Of a stretch of DNA of 64,000 bases, positions 9,699 to 18,477 are shown in pieces; within the stretch, counting starts at the first letter, position 1; each line of letters begins with the position of its first letter. The notes beneath the pieces are model-generated. The model was not told the DNA's origin. It worked only from the letters and a program-made list of their open reading frames with translations, and did no database searches. Origin of the DNA: Gellertiella hungarica. GTDB taxonomy: Bacteria; Pseudomonadota; Alphaproteobacteria; Rhizobiales; Rhizobiaceae. Position numbers and translations under genes: made by a program. Location of the stretch: assembly GCF_014197145.1 (NCBI RefSeq), contig NZ_JACIEZ010000005.1:124001-188000 (forward strand), given 5' to 3'.

Positions 9699-10244
9699 GG
9701 CCTGTCCTTCATATTCGCGAATTCGGGGAACACTGTTCCCGCCGATACAGGCAATGGCCCGGAAATTCAAGTTTTTCCTGCTCCCTCCCGGCTTTTCAGG
9801 GCGATTGCCCCCTGCCGGAGAGCCGCGGCGGGCGAATCATGGAGGCCGGGGTCGGCCATGGCCGCGCGCGAAGACGGACAGAGGCTGCGCGAATAATCCT
9901 ATCCCTGGTTGCGCCGCCCCGCCGGCGGGCAGGACGGGCAGCAACCCCGGCGGCTCTCCCCTCAGGCGCCAAGCGGGACGAATCCGGGTGCAAACGGCAC
10001 CAAATCATGTCATATTAGCAAATATTTCGAAAGAGCTTCCTACAGAATGGCGACGCCGCCTCACCCAACAGGAGCCCATATTTTTGGAGCGGCAACTCAT
10101 AGTTGCTTGGAAGAACGGAAAGTTTGCAATAATATTTATTTTAGACAGTAAAAATGTTGTGCGCGCGAAGGATGCCGGTGAGAAACGGCCCCGCATGTGG
10201 ACATTGCAGCCGTATTGTCTCCTTTTTGGATTAGGAATTATCAC
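9699..10244. other. Intergenic region between rpoZ and the NYN gene
   Basis: This 546-nt divergent spacer has a GC-rich half (to about 9990) and an AT-rich half. The GC-rich half holds a long-range inverted repeat, GGAGAGCCGC at 9817-9826 and GCGGCTCTCC at 9950-9959. The AT-rich half must hold the promoter of the NYN gene. I see no convincing coding frame and recognise no known RNA gene. Confidence 0.5.
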
Positions 10245-10823
10245 ATGTTCGACCCGCGAGAAAAGATTGCCCTGTTTATCGATGGCGCCAATCTCTATGC
10301 CGCATCCAAGAGCCTTGGCTTCGACATCGATTACCGCAAGCTGCTGAAAGCATTCCAGAAGCGGGGATACCTGCTGCGCGCCTATTACTACACGGCGCTG
10401 ATCGAGGATCAGGAATATTCCTCCATCCGCCCGCTGATCGACTGGCTGGACTATAACGGCTACAAGGTGATCACCAAGCCGGCCAAGGAATTCACCGACT
10501 CCATGGGTCGCCGCAAGATCAAGGGCAACATGGACATCGAACTCGCGATCGACGCCATGGAGCAGTCCGAGACGGTCGATCACCTCGTCATCTTCTCCGG
10601 CGACGGCGACTTCACCACGCTGGTCGAGGCGCTGCAGCGCAAGGGCCGCAAGGTATCCGTGGTGTCCACCATGGCGACCCAGCCGCCGATGATCGCCGAT
10701 GACCTGCGCCGCCAGGCAGACCACTTCATCGATCTGACCACCCTTCGCGCCGAAGTCGGCCGCGATCCGTCCGAACGCCCGGTGCGCGTGGTGGAGCCGG
10801 TGGCAGACGACGTGGAAACCTGA
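10245..10823 (+). CDS. NYN-domain (LabA/DUF88-type) putative ribonuclease
   Basis: A 192-residue protein with a PIN-like NYN fold. The acidic catalytic set is present: Asp13 in IALFIDGANLY, Asp97 in KGNMDIELAID, and Asp120 and Asp122 in FSGDGDF. Such proteins are predicted, and in some cases shown, to be metal-dependent RNases. The start MFDPREK was preferred over an upstream in-frame codon because the family begins just before IALFIDG. It is followed by a strong terminator and then by convergent smpB. The small C-terminal extension after residue 165 is not conserved in the core fold. Confidence 0.85.
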   Translation: MFDPREKIALFIDGANLYAASKSLGFDIDYRKLLKAFQKRGYLLRAYYYTALIEDQEYSSIRPLIDWLDYNGYKVITKPAKEFTDSMGRRKIKGNMDIELAIDAMEQSETVDHLVIFSGDGDFTTLVEALQRKGRKVSVVSTMATQPPMIADDLRRQADHFIDLTTLRAEVGRDPSERPVRVVEPVADDVET

Positions 10824-10845
10824 ACCACGCCCCGTTCCGACAAGC

Positions 10846-10872
10846 AAAACCCGCGCCTGGCGCGGGTTTTTT
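10846..10872. terminator. Bidirectional terminator between NYN gene and smpB
   Basis: A GC stem CCCGCGC/GCGCGGG with flanking AAAA on the left and TTTTTT on the right sits between two convergent genes. The U-run is six long in the plus direction and four in the minus direction, so it can stop both transcripts. Confidence 0.85.
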
Positions 10873-10898
10873 CATGCCTTGGGTTTGGGGAGCCGTTC

Positions 10899-11378
10899 TC
10901 AGCCGCGGTCCTTCAGAAGCCGCGTCTTCTGGCGGTTCCAGTCGCGCTCCTTCTCCGTCTCGCGCTTGTCGTGCAGCTTCTTGCCCTTGCCGAGGGCCAG
11001 CTCCAGCTTTGCCCTGCCCTTGTCGTTGAAGTAGATCTTCAGCGGGATGAGCGTCATGCCTTCACGATTGATGGCGGCGCGCAGGCGATTGATCTCGCGC
11101 TTGGAAAGCAACAGCTTCCTGCGGCGGCGCGGTTCGTGGTTGAAGCGGTTCGCCTGCAGGTATTCCGGAAGATGGGAATTGATCAGCCAGATCTCGTCCC
11201 CTTCGTCAGACGCGTAGGATTCCGTGATGTTGGCCTTGCCGTCGCGCAGAGACTTCACCTCGGTGCCCGTCAGCACGAGCCCGGCCTCGTAGGTGTCGAT
11301 GATCTCGTAATTGAAGCGCGCCTTGCGGTTTTCCGCAACGATCTTGTTGACGACGCGCTGGCTGCCTTTGGGTGCCAT
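10899..11378 (-). CDS. smpB: SsrA-binding protein SmpB
   Basis: A 159-residue RNA-binding protein that brings tmRNA to stalled ribosomes (trans-translation). Conserved segments include [19 protein letters not shown], the [12 protein letters not shown] motif and the basic C-terminal tail ([12 protein letters not shown]) that enters the mRNA channel. It lies downstream of dapA on the same strand with an 82-nt gap, the order seen in many rhizobia. Confidence 0.96.
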   Translation of the reverse strand: MAPKGSQRVVNKIVAENRKARFNYEIIDTYEAGLVLTGTEVKSLRDGKANITESYASDEGDEIWLINSHLPEYLQANRFNHEPRRRRKLLLSKREINRLRAAINREGMTLIPLKIYFNDKGRAKLELALGKGKKLHDKRETEKERDWNRQKTRLLKDRG

Positions 11379-11460
11379 GATTTTTGTTCTCTCTCGCTTT
11401 CCGGTCGGGCCGGGACCATCATGTAAGACCGAACCGGCCCGAAGGGAAGAGCGGAGACGA

Positions 11461-12342
11461 TCAGATCAGGCCGGCATGCTTCAGCGCGGCATCCATGGCC
11501 GCCTCGGTTGCCGGTTCGAGGATCGGCAGGAGCGGCGAACGCACGTTGCGGCTCATGCGGCCGAGCTTGGAAAGGCCGTATTTCGCGCCGCAGACGCCGG
11601 GTTCCATGAAGATGGCCTTGTGAAGCGGCATCAGCCTGTCCTGATAGGACAGGGCCTTGGCGAAATCGCCCGCAAGCGTGGCTTCCTGGAATTCGGCGCA
11701 GAGCTTCGGCGCCACGTTGGCCGTGACCGAAATGCAGCCGACGCCGCCATGGGCGTTGAAGCCGAGGGCCGTGGCATCCTCTCCCGAAAGCTGCACGAAG
11801 TCCTTGCCGCAGCTTGCGCGCTGCTCGGAGACCCGCTCGATCTTGCCCGTCGCATCCTTCACGCCCACGATGTTCTTGTGCGCCCTTGCCAGCGCGCCCA
11901 TCGTTTCCGGGGACATGTCGATCACCGACCGGCCCGGAATATTGTAGATGACGATCGGCAGCTTCACCGCCTCGGCAATCGCCATGAAATGGGCGATCAG
12001 ACCCTTCTGGGTCGGCTTGTTGTAGTAGGGCGTGACCACCAGCAGCGCATCCGCGCCTACCTTTTCGGCGTGCTGTGCCAGCTCGATGGCCTCGCGGGTG
12101 TTGTTGGAGCCGGCGCCGGCAATGACCGGAACCCGCTTGGCAACCACCTCGATGCAGAGTTCCACGACGCGTTTATGTTCGTCATGGGACAGCGTCGGCG
12201 ACTCGCCGGTGGTGCCAACCGGCACGACGCCGTGGCTGCCTTCCTTGATGACCCAGTCGACGTGGCTGGCGAAAGACGCTTCATCCAGTGCACCGGTTTC
12301 CGTGAAGGGGGTAACCAGTGCGGGGATCGATCCCTTGAACAT
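11461..12342 (-). CDS. dapA: 4-hydroxy-tetrahydrodipicolinate synthase
   Basis: A 293-residue TIM-barrel enzyme condensing pyruvate with aspartate semialdehyde in lysine and diaminopimelate synthesis. Thr44-Thr45 in GTTGES, Tyr133, Arg138 and the Schiff-base Lys162 (VKDATG) are all in place. The length is normal for the family. The gene is divergent from the lytic transglycosylase and upstream of smpB. Confidence 0.95.
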   Translation of the reverse strand: MFKGSIPALVTPFTETGALDEASFASHVDWVIKEGSHGVVPVGTTGESPTLSHDEHKRVVELCIEVVAKRVPVIAGAGSNNTREAIELAQHAEKVGADALLVVTPYYNKPTQKGLIAHFMAIAEAVKLPIVIYNIPGRSVIDMSPETMGALARAHKNIVGVKDATGKIERVSEQRASCGKDFVQLSGEDATALGFNAHGGVGCISVTANVAPKLCAEFQEATLAGDFAKALSYQDRLMPLHKAIFMEPGVCGAKYGLSKLGRMSRNVRSPLLPILEPATEAAMDAALKHAGLI

Positions 12343-12652
12343 TGAACACTCCTGAAACGGCCGTACCGATGGGAATTTGGCCGCAATTCACCTATCAAAT
12401 CCCGCGCACCATAATGGGAGGGAAAGGCCGAAACAAGCAAGGATGGGTGCGTTTCCGCCGGTTTTTTAGAGATTTGTGACGCCCCGGCCGGGACACACGA
12501 TCGTGAATAATTGACGGCTTCCGGGTAAGCTTTCATTAATCATTCCAGCGCCAAATGAAGGTTCGACGGAGATCCGGCCCGGCGACATGCAACGGCCCTT
12601 GAAGAATTCACCGTGTCTCCACACATGGAGACCAGACTTACGAGCCTGACCG
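12343..12652. other. Divergent intergenic region dapA / slt
   Basis: This 310-nt spacer separates two divergent genes. Apart from the sigma70-like promoter listed separately I see no coding sequence or strong hairpin in it. Confidence 0.5.
12511..12539 (+). promoter_or_regulatory. Predicted sigma70-type promoter for the lytic transglycosylase gene
   Basis: TTGACG (12511-12516) and CATTAA (12534-12539) are separated by 17 nt on the plus strand. The start codon lies about 110 nt downstream, giving a leader of roughly 105 nt. Confidence 0.45.
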
Positions 12653-14701
12653 ATGAAGAAGCTTCTTTCTCTTTCCCTTGTTGGCCTGATGATGCTGGAA
12701 CCCGTGGCACAGGCCGGGACACTTGCGCAGAAAAAGCAGGCTCAGCCCGGTACCTCGTCCGAAATCACCGGCGCCATTCCCCGCACCGCCTCGAGCGCCG
12801 CAAGCCCGCTGCTGAAGGCCGGCCTGGACGCGCTCTCGCGCGACGACATCGGGCAGGCCCTTGCAATCCGCGACCGCCTGCGCGGCAGCACGCTCGACCG
12901 CCACATCCTGACCTGGGCAATCGCGGTCTCCGGAGCGCCGGGCGTGCCTTCTTCCGAGATCGCCGAGGCGCAGGGCGAGCTTCGCGGCTGGCCGGGCCTG
13001 GAGCGCCTGCGCGCCCTTTCGGAAAAGGCGCTGTACCGGGAAAACCCCTCGGCCGGCGATGTGGTTGCAGCCTTTGGCGATACGCAGCCCGAGACGGCGG
13101 AAGGCGCCTTCATTCTGGCAAGCGCCCTGCGCGACACGGGCAACCCGAAGCGGGCCGCCAAGGTCTGGCGCAAGGCCTGGCGAACGATGGTGTTCGATAC
13201 GGCACTGGAGACACGGGCCCTGAAAGCGCTCGGCGGGTTGATGACCGCTGCAGACCACAAGGCGCGGATGGACCTGCTGCTTTACAACAACCGCATCACG
13301 CAGGCGAAGCGTATGTCTTCGCTCGGGCAGGCGCAGAGCCTTTACAATGCCTGGTCAGCGGTGCTGAACAAGTCTTCGCAGGCCGCAAGCCTCCTGAAGG
13401 CGGTCGATCCGCGCTGGAAGAACGATCCCGGCTATCTCTTCGCCCGCGTGCAGTACAACCGCCGCAAGGAAAACTGGCAGACCGCCGCGACCCTGCTGGG
13501 TGCCATGCCGCGCGACCGCGATGCGCTGGTCGATCCCGGCGCCTGGTGGAACGAGCAGCGCATCGTCAGCCGGGGGCTGATGGATGACGGACACATCAAG
13601 GCCGCCTATCGCATCGCGGCAGGCGAGGTCGCCGAGGAACAGGCGGATCAGGTCGAGGCGCAGTTCCATGCCGGATGGTACGCCCTGCGCGGCCTGAAGG
13701 ATCCGGCAACCGCCTCGAAGCATTTCCGCGCCATTCTCAAGGCGTCCTCCCGGCCGCTGTCCGTTTCGCGCGCCTATTACTGGCTCGGTCGTGCGGCAGA
13801 GGCGGCGGGCGATCCCAATGCCGCCGAATTCTATGCGCGCGCGGCCCGCCATCCGGCCACCTTCTACGGGCAGATTGCCGCCGCCAAGCTGAAACGGCAG
13901 ACCCTGAACGTGTCCTATCCCTCGCCGGGCGGCGAGGATCGGGCCCGCTTCCAGTCCCGCGAGGCGGTTCAGGCAATCTCGCGCCTGGAAGCTGCGGGGC
14001 ATGGCCATCGGGCGCGCAAGCTCTACATGGCGCTGGCCGAACAGCTGGACAGCCCCGGAGAACTGGCTTTGCTGGCCGCACGCGCCGAGAAATCCGGCGA
14101 TCACCAGCTTTCGCTCAACATCGGCAAGACCGCCTACAGCCGTGGCATCGATGCGGCTGCACTGGCCTTCCCCGTCGGCGTGATCCCGAAAAGCGCCAAC
14201 ATTTCCGGCTCCGGCAAGGCGCTGGCCTATGCCATCGCGCGGCAGGAAAGCGCCTTCAATCCGGCTGCGGTTTCCGCGGCCAATGCGCGGGGCCTGCTGC
14301 AGCTCCTGCCCAGCACCGCGAAGACCGTGGCCAAGCGCAACGGAATCGCCTTCTCCAAGGACCGCCTCACCACCGATGCGGGCTATAATGCGACGCTGGG
14401 GGCCCACTATCTCGGCGAGCAGATCGACACCTTCAACGGCTCCTACATCATGACCTTCATAGCCTACAATGCCGGCCCGCGCCGGGTGGGCGAATGGGTG
14501 GCCCGCTATGGCGATCCCCGCGGGAAGTCGATCGAGGAGGTGGTGGACTGGATCGAACGCATCCCCTTCACCGAAACGCGCAACTACGTGCAGCGTGTGA
14601 TGGAGAACTACGAAGTCTACAAGAGCCGGCTCGGCCAGCAGGCCAGCATCGTCGAAGACCTGCGGTTCGGCCGCTACGGACGCACCGCTTCGGCGGAGTG
14701 A
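12653..14701 (+). CDS. Soluble lytic murein transglycosylase (Slt70-like)
   Basis: A 682-residue periplasmic enzyme that cleaves peptidoglycan between N-acetylmuramic acid and N-acetylglucosamine, forming 1,6-anhydro ends. A signal peptide covers about residues 1-21 (cut near AQA-GTL). A long helical superhelix (about 60-480) precedes the SLT catalytic domain, where Glu532 in ARQESAFNP is the catalytic acid, followed by GLLQLLP and the AYNAGPRRV motif. Length matches the Slt70 group. It is divergent from dapA and is followed by an alpha/beta hydrolase. Confidence 0.92.
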   Translation: MKKLLSLSLVGLMMLEPVAQAGTLAQKKQAQPGTSSEITGAIPRTASSAASPLLKAGLDALSRDDIGQALAIRDRLRGSTLDRHILTWAIAVSGAPGVPSSEIAEAQGELRGWPGLERLRALSEKALYRENPSAGDVVAAFGDTQPETAEGAFILASALRDTGNPKRAAKVWRKAWRTMVFDTALETRALKALGGLMTAADHKARMDLLLYNNRITQAKRMSSLGQAQSLYNAWSAVLNKSSQAASLLKAVDPRWKNDPGYLFARVQYNRRKENWQTAATLLGAMPRDRDALVDPGAWWNEQRIVSRGLMDDGHIKAAYRIAAGEVAEEQADQVEAQFHAGWYALRGLKDPATASKHFRAILKASSRPLSVSRAYYWLGRAAEAAGDPNAAEFYARAARHPATFYGQIAAAKLKRQTLNVSYPSPGGEDRARFQSREAVQAISRLEAAGHGHRARKLYMALAEQLDSPGELALLAARAEKSGDHQLSLNIGKTAYSRGIDAAALAFPVGVIPKSANISGSGKALAYAIARQESAFNPAAVSAANARGLLQLLPSTAKTVAKRNGIAFSKDRLTTDAGYNATLGAHYLGEQIDTFNGSYIMTFIAYNAGPRRVGEWVARYGDPRGKSIEEVVDWIERIPFTETRNYVQRVMENYEVYKSRLGQQASIVEDLRFGRYGRTASAE

Positions 14702-14780
14702 CACAGGCCCCGGAACCGGAGGATGCCCCATTCCGATCACGACGAAACAGGTTCTCACGTCCGACGGACTGACGCTGCAT

Positions 14781-15599
14781 GTGGCGATCCATGGCCGGGA
14801 CGACGGCCACCTTGAAGGCCCGCCCCTGATCTGTCTTGCCGGTCTCACCCGCAATGGCCGGGATTTCCAGCCTCTCGCGGAACGGCTTACCTCCGGCCCG
14901 CAGGGGCCGAGGACCGTGATCCTCATCGACTCCCGCGGCCGCGGCCTTTCCGAGCGCGACCCGGACCCGGCCCGCTATTCGGTGCCGGTCGAGGCGGCGG
15001 ACGTGCTGACCGTGATGGATGCGCTGGATATCCCGAAAGCAGATTTCATCGGCACGTCCCGGGGCGGACTGATCCTGCATGTGCTGGGCGCGACCGCGCC
15101 GGAACGTCTCGGAAAACTCGTGCTCAACGATATCGGGCCGGTCATCGGGCTGGAAGGAATGCGCCACATTCAGGCCTATCTCGATCCCTCCCCGCGCCCT
15201 GCCCGGCTTCGCGAAGTGATCGCCGCCCTGCGGATCGTCCACGGAGATGCGTTTCCGGCACTCGGGGCCGACGACTGGGAGGAGATGGCGCGGGCCATCT
15301 ATCGCGGTCCGGAAGAAGCCATGATCCCGGATGTGGATCCGGCCATAGCGGCTGCGGTCAAGGCGCTCGATCTCGGCCAGCCGCTGCCCGACCTCTGGGC
15401 GCTCTTCGACAACCTCACTGCCATGCCGATGCTCGTCATCCGAGGGGAGCATTCGCGGCTTCTGGAGCCACAGGTGCTGGAGGAGATGCTCCGGCGGCAC
15501 CCGAAAGCCGAAAGCTTCATCGCAGCGGGACAAGGCCATGCCCCCCTGCTGCATCTCCCCGACGTTTACGCTGCCATCGCTGCTTTTCTCGCAGGCTAG
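14781..15599 (+). CDS. Alpha/beta hydrolase
   Basis: A 272-residue hydrolase-fold protein with the nucleophile elbow GTSRGG (about residues 92-97), an Asp in the late strand and a C-terminal GQGHAP with the catalytic His. Substrate is unknown. The only standard start in frame near here is GTG 14781, but homologous-looking sequence (beta-strand-like ITTKQVLTSDGLTLHV) continues upstream in the same frame to about 14730, behind a GGAGG at 14718-14722. An ATG at 14723 is one base out of frame at a CCCC run. The true start is therefore uncertain. It lies 79 nt after the transglycosylase. Confidence 0.8.
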   Translation: MAIHGRDDGHLEGPPLICLAGLTRNGRDFQPLAERLTSGPQGPRTVILIDSRGRGLSERDPDPARYSVPVEAADVLTVMDALDIPKADFIGTSRGGLILHVLGATAPERLGKLVLNDIGPVIGLEGMRHIQAYLDPSPRPARLREVIAALRIVHGDAFPALGADDWEEMARAIYRGPEEAMIPDVDPAIAAAVKALDLGQPLPDLWALFDNLTAMPMLVIRGEHSRLLEPQVLEEMLRRHPKAESFIAAGQGHAPLLHLPDVYAAIAAFLAG

Positions 15600-15640
15600 A
15601 CCTGTCTGCCCTCCATCGGCAGGCCGATCGGATGCCAAAC

Positions 15641-15668
15641 GCAAAAGGCCCGGCAAGATGCCGGGCCT
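15641..15668 (-). terminator. Terminator of porin gene 1
   Basis: A 9-bp stem AGGCCCGGC/GCCGGGCCT with a 5-nt loop is followed by TTTTGCGTTT on the minus strand, about 20 nt after the porin stop. Confidence 0.8.
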
Positions 15669-15688
15669 CCTGTTGTACCTCGTTCAGA

Positions 15689-16636
15689 TCAGAACGAGCG
15701 CTGCAGGCGGAAGTAGCCCGAAACGGACTCGTCCTTGTTGTAGTTCACGTCCACCGAACCGGTGAGGCCATTGGTGATCTGGTAGCTGGTGAGCGCACCG
15801 ACGAACCAGTTCTGATCGCCAGCCAGGTTTTCCGAAACCTGGAATTCCGGCATGACGGTCAGCTGATCGCTGGCCTTGACGGAATAGGCGGCACCAACAG
15901 CCCACTTGCGGTCATTGGTGTAGATGTTCTGGCCGTTGGACCACACGCCAGCGACGCTCAGCGTGCCCGGGCCGGCTTCAGCAGAGACGATGCCCTTGAT
16001 GGCGCCATTCTCGGCATCGGTGTCATAGACGCCGATCAGCTTGGCACTGAACGGACCGGATCCGGCAGAGATCTGGCCTTCGATGCCCACGCCGTTGGCA
16101 ACTTCACCGGTTTCGTCCAGGCCGAGGCCGATGCCGAAGCCGTCGCCTTCGAAGGTGTAGGACACGGCGTTGAACTTGGACTTTGCTGCCCAGCCGGAGT
16201 TTTCACCGATACCGGCGTCGAAGTAGCCAGCGAAGTAGCCGACCTGGAGACCGCCGAGCTTGATGTAGGCGGAGTCGAGGGCGAAGTTCGCGGCAGCAGC
16301 CTGATCGTCGGCGACGGCATTGGTCTCGATGAAGCCGGTCAGAGCGCCGAGTTCGGTTTCGGTCTTGGCGGTGACATTGATGTCGGCCTTGGTGGTCGCA
16401 TCCCACTTGCGGTTCTTGTCGGCGCTGTTGAAGCCGACGTTGAAGCGGACGTAGCCGCCGATCTTCAGGCAGTTTTCCGTGCCCGGAATATAGAAGAAGC
16501 CGGCGCCGAAGGCATCGCAAACCTTCACGTATTCAGCGGGTTCCGGCTCGGCGGTGACGATAGCGTCCGCAGCCTGTGCACCCGATACCACAACCAGCGC
16601 TGCGGCGGAGCCAAGAAGAAGGCTCTTGATGTTCAT
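15689..16636 (-). CDS. Outer-membrane porin, RopA/Omp2 type (porin 1)
   Basis: A 315-residue general-diffusion porin of the Porin_2 family found in Rhizobiales (RopA, Omp2b). A signal peptide of about 22 residues (cut near AQA-ADA) is followed by the conserved start of the barrel, VKVCDAFG...FYIPGTE.CLKIGGYVRF, and it ends in the terminal Phe typical of outer-membrane barrels (LQRSF). The first 45 residues are nearly identical to porin 2 about 1.6 kb away, while the barrel has diverged. GGAGG lies 5 nt before the ATG and can pair with CCTCC just upstream (see regulatory entry). Confidence 0.9.
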   Translation of the reverse strand: MNIKSLLLGSAAALVVVSGAQAADAIVTAEPEPAEYVKVCDAFGAGFFYIPGTENCLKIGGYVRFNVGFNSADKNRKWDATTKADINVTAKTETELGALTGFIETNAVADDQAAAANFALDSAYIKLGGLQVGYFAGYFDAGIGENSGWAAKSKFNAVSYTFEGDGFGIGLGLDETGEVANGVGIEGQISAGSGPFSAKLIGVYDTDAENGAIKGIVSAEAGPGTLSVAGVWSNGQNIYTNDRKWAVGAAYSVKASDQLTVMPEFQVSENLAGDQNWFVGALTSYQITNGLTGSVDVNYNKDESVSGYFRLQRSF

Positions 16637-16640
16637 GTTG

Positions 16641-16660
16641 ACCTCCAGTCACGTTGGAGG
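16641..16660 (-). promoter_or_regulatory. Possible Shine-Dalgarno-sequestering hairpin in the porin 1 leader
   Basis: On the minus strand CCTCC, a 9-nt loop and GGAGG directly precede the porin 1 ATG, so the ribosome-binding site can be closed in a 5-bp stem. The competing fold seen at porin 2 (TGAC/GTCA around the site) is also possible here. Confidence 0.35.
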
Positions 16661-17156
16661 GCTCTTGCTCAGCCGGTTGTCCGGCGCCCCTGCTCGAGCC
16701 CTAGTCTCAGTTTCAGAAGACCGGGCGCTTCCGCCCCGCGTCTGGAGAGAAGGAAAACAAAGCATCGGCTTTTGCGCAATTTCGAATTGATTAAGTTCAT
16801 CTTTTATAAGCCACTTACGCTGAAGAAGTGACGGACAAAACACACGAATATACTATATATTTCCTTCACTTATTGTTATTACAGATAATCGAAACAAACC
16901 ATCAAGGCGGGATCTCGCAGTCTGAAACCCATCAGAGCGTCATATTTTTCGTCTTTTGGTTGTGGCTTTAGGCATGAGAGCGATGCAGCGCACTGCCCAT
17001 CGGCAGAACGGCGGCGCACCCGCTCGGGATCGGGCCGGCAAGACGGATTTTCAGGTGAAATGCGCCTCAGAAGGCGCGCGGGCAGCGGGCGGACGAGAAT
17101 CGGCTGCGGGATGTGCGGAAATGGAACAGCCGCGTTGCACGGCTCCCGAAACGGAA

Positions 17157-17181
17157 AAAGCCCGGCTTGAAGCCGGGCTTT
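17157..17181 (-). terminator. Terminator of porin gene 2
   Basis: A perfect 8-bp stem GCCCGGCT/AGCCGGGC with a 3-nt loop, flanked by AAA/TTT, gives a U-run TTTTT on the minus strand about 25 nt after the porin 2 stop. Confidence 0.85.
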
Positions 17182-17206
17182 CCCCTAAATCGCTGCAGAG
17201 CAGAGA

Positions 17207-18223
17207 TTAGAACGAGCGCTGGATGCGGAGCATGCCGCCCCAAGCGTCGGTGTCTGCATCGTTGTTCGATACGTAGTCGATTTCCGGGGTTACGGTGAAG
17301 CCCGAAGCAACGGTGAAGGCTACGTTTGCAACAGCGGCGAAGTTGGTGCCGTCGTCGTAGGAGAGCTGAGCGTTCAGCTTGGCGTTGTCGGAGAGAGCAG
17401 CAGAGAAGCCACCCCAGACAGCCCAGTCGCCGTCCCAAGTTGCGTAACGGTTGTTGAAGTCACCATCGGTGTTCCAGCCAGCCATTACGAATACGTCAAC
17501 GCCGCCGAAGGAGCCGTCAACGCGAGCCTTGATGGCGCCTTCTTCAGCGGATTCGTCGTAGCCGCCTACGAGGCCGACGCCGAAGGTGCCGTTGTTGTAG
17601 CCAACGCCAGCAACCAGGTTCGGCATGTAGCCGTCGCCAGCGCCTGCATCGTCTTCGACAGCAGCTGCGATCTTGAAGCCGTTGCCGGCGTCATAGGTGT
17701 ACTGGATCAGGTGAACGCCGTACGGGCCTACCGGGATCAGGGCGTCCTGGATCACGTTACCAGCGTAGCCGGTGAACTGGGTGAACAGCGAGTCGGTGTA
17801 ACCAACGAGCAGGCCGCCGAGTTCGATGTAAGCGTGGTCGAGGTTGGTCGAGGTGGAGCCCGAGCTGTTGTCGTTGTTGAAGTTGACTTCAGCGTAGGTC
17901 TTCAGGGCGCCGTATTCGGTGTCGGCAGCCGTGGAAACCTTCAGACGGAACTGAGCGCGCTTGGCCCATGCATCGCCTTCGCCGTCAGCGTCGGTGTCGA
18001 GGCCGAGCAGTTCGCCGCCCTTGATGTCGTAACGGATGTGACCGCCGATCTTGAGGCAGGTTTCGGTGCCCGGGATGTAGAAGTAGCCGGTGCCGAATGC
18101 GTCGCAAACCTTTACATATTCAGCCGGTTCCGGCTCAGCAGCTACGATCGCGTCAGCGGCGTGTGCGCCAGATACTACAGCGAGAGCTGCAGCGGAGCCG
18201 AGGAGAAGGCTCTTGATGTTCAT
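17207..18223 (-). CDS. Outer-membrane porin, RopA/Omp2 type (porin 2)
   Basis: A 338-residue Porin_2-family porin. Its signal peptide and the first mature residues (ADAIVAAEPEPAEYVKVCDAFG, with the same FYIPGTE.CLKIGG) closely copy porin 1, but it has an extra acidic loop near residues 75-85 (GLDTDADGEGDAWA). It ends with the terminal Phe of outer-membrane barrels. The start MNIKSLLLG was chosen because GGAGG lies 6 nt upstream and the signal peptide starts there. Third positions and codon choice are strongly biased, as expected for a highly expressed gene. Tandem same-strand paralogues suggest duplication and differential expression. Confidence 0.92.
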   Translation of the reverse strand: MNIKSLLLGSAAALAVVSGAHAADAIVAAEPEPAEYVKVCDAFGTGYFYIPGTETCLKIGGHIRYDIKGGELLGLDTDADGEGDAWAKRAQFRLKVSTAADTEYGALKTYAEVNFNNDNSSGSTSTNLDHAYIELGGLLVGYTDSLFTQFTGYAGNVIQDALIPVGPYGVHLIQYTYDAGNGFKIAAAVEDDAGAGDGYMPNLVAGVGYNNGTFGVGLVGGYDESAEEGAIKARVDGSFGGVDVFVMAGWNTDGDFNNRYATWDGDWAVWGGFSAALSDNAKLNAQLSYDDGTNFAAVANVAFTVASGFTVTPEIDYVSNNDADTDAWGGMLRIQRSF

Positions 18224-18225
18224 GT

Positions 18226-18240
18226 TTGACCTCCAGTCAA
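18226..18240 (-). promoter_or_regulatory. Inverted repeat around the porin 2 ribosome-binding site
   Basis: TTGAC and GTCAA form a perfect 5-bp pair with the ribosome-binding site TGGAG as the loop. The same leader block (TGACTGGAGGTCAA) precedes porin 1. Confidence 0.35.
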
Positions 18241-18462
18241 GTTGTCTTTGGTCCTGGGTTCTTCGCCGCGCAGGCAGCGTTCCCTGCCCCAGTCCCGTTT
18301 GAGTTAGAAGACGGACGATCCACCGCCTCGCTTCTGGAATGCACAATATATAACCATCGTGGGGGCGCAACATTCATCTGACATTCGGTGATTGTTTAAA
18401 ATGTTCTTGGAACTGACATGTTGCGAAAACAACACAAACGGGGCAACGCCCCGCCGCATTCG

Positions 18463-18477
18463 TTAACCCTTCGTTAA
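18463..18477 (-). promoter_or_regulatory. CtrA-type box
   Basis: TTAA-N7-TTAA, read TTAACGAAGGGTTAAC on the minus strand, matches the full consensus of the alphaproteobacterial cell-cycle regulator CtrA. It lies about 240 nt upstream of the porin 2 start. Confidence 0.4.

Larger units (their letters stand above)
16637..17206. other. Intergenic region between the two porin genes
   Basis: A 570-nt spacer. The part next to porin 1 holds its leader; an AT-rich block at about 16770-16900 probably contains the promoter. The part next to porin 2 holds that gene's terminator. No coding frame is convincing. Confidence 0.5.

Noticed and set aside
9780-9990. Signal-recognition-particle RNA or 6S RNA in the rpoZ/NYN spacer
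   Set aside because: The GGAAGCAGCC loop of SRP RNA and the 6S features are absent.
15689-18223. Porin pair as a recent duplication
   Set aside because: Only the signal peptide and first barrel residues are near-identical; the barrels differ widely, so the duplication is not recent.
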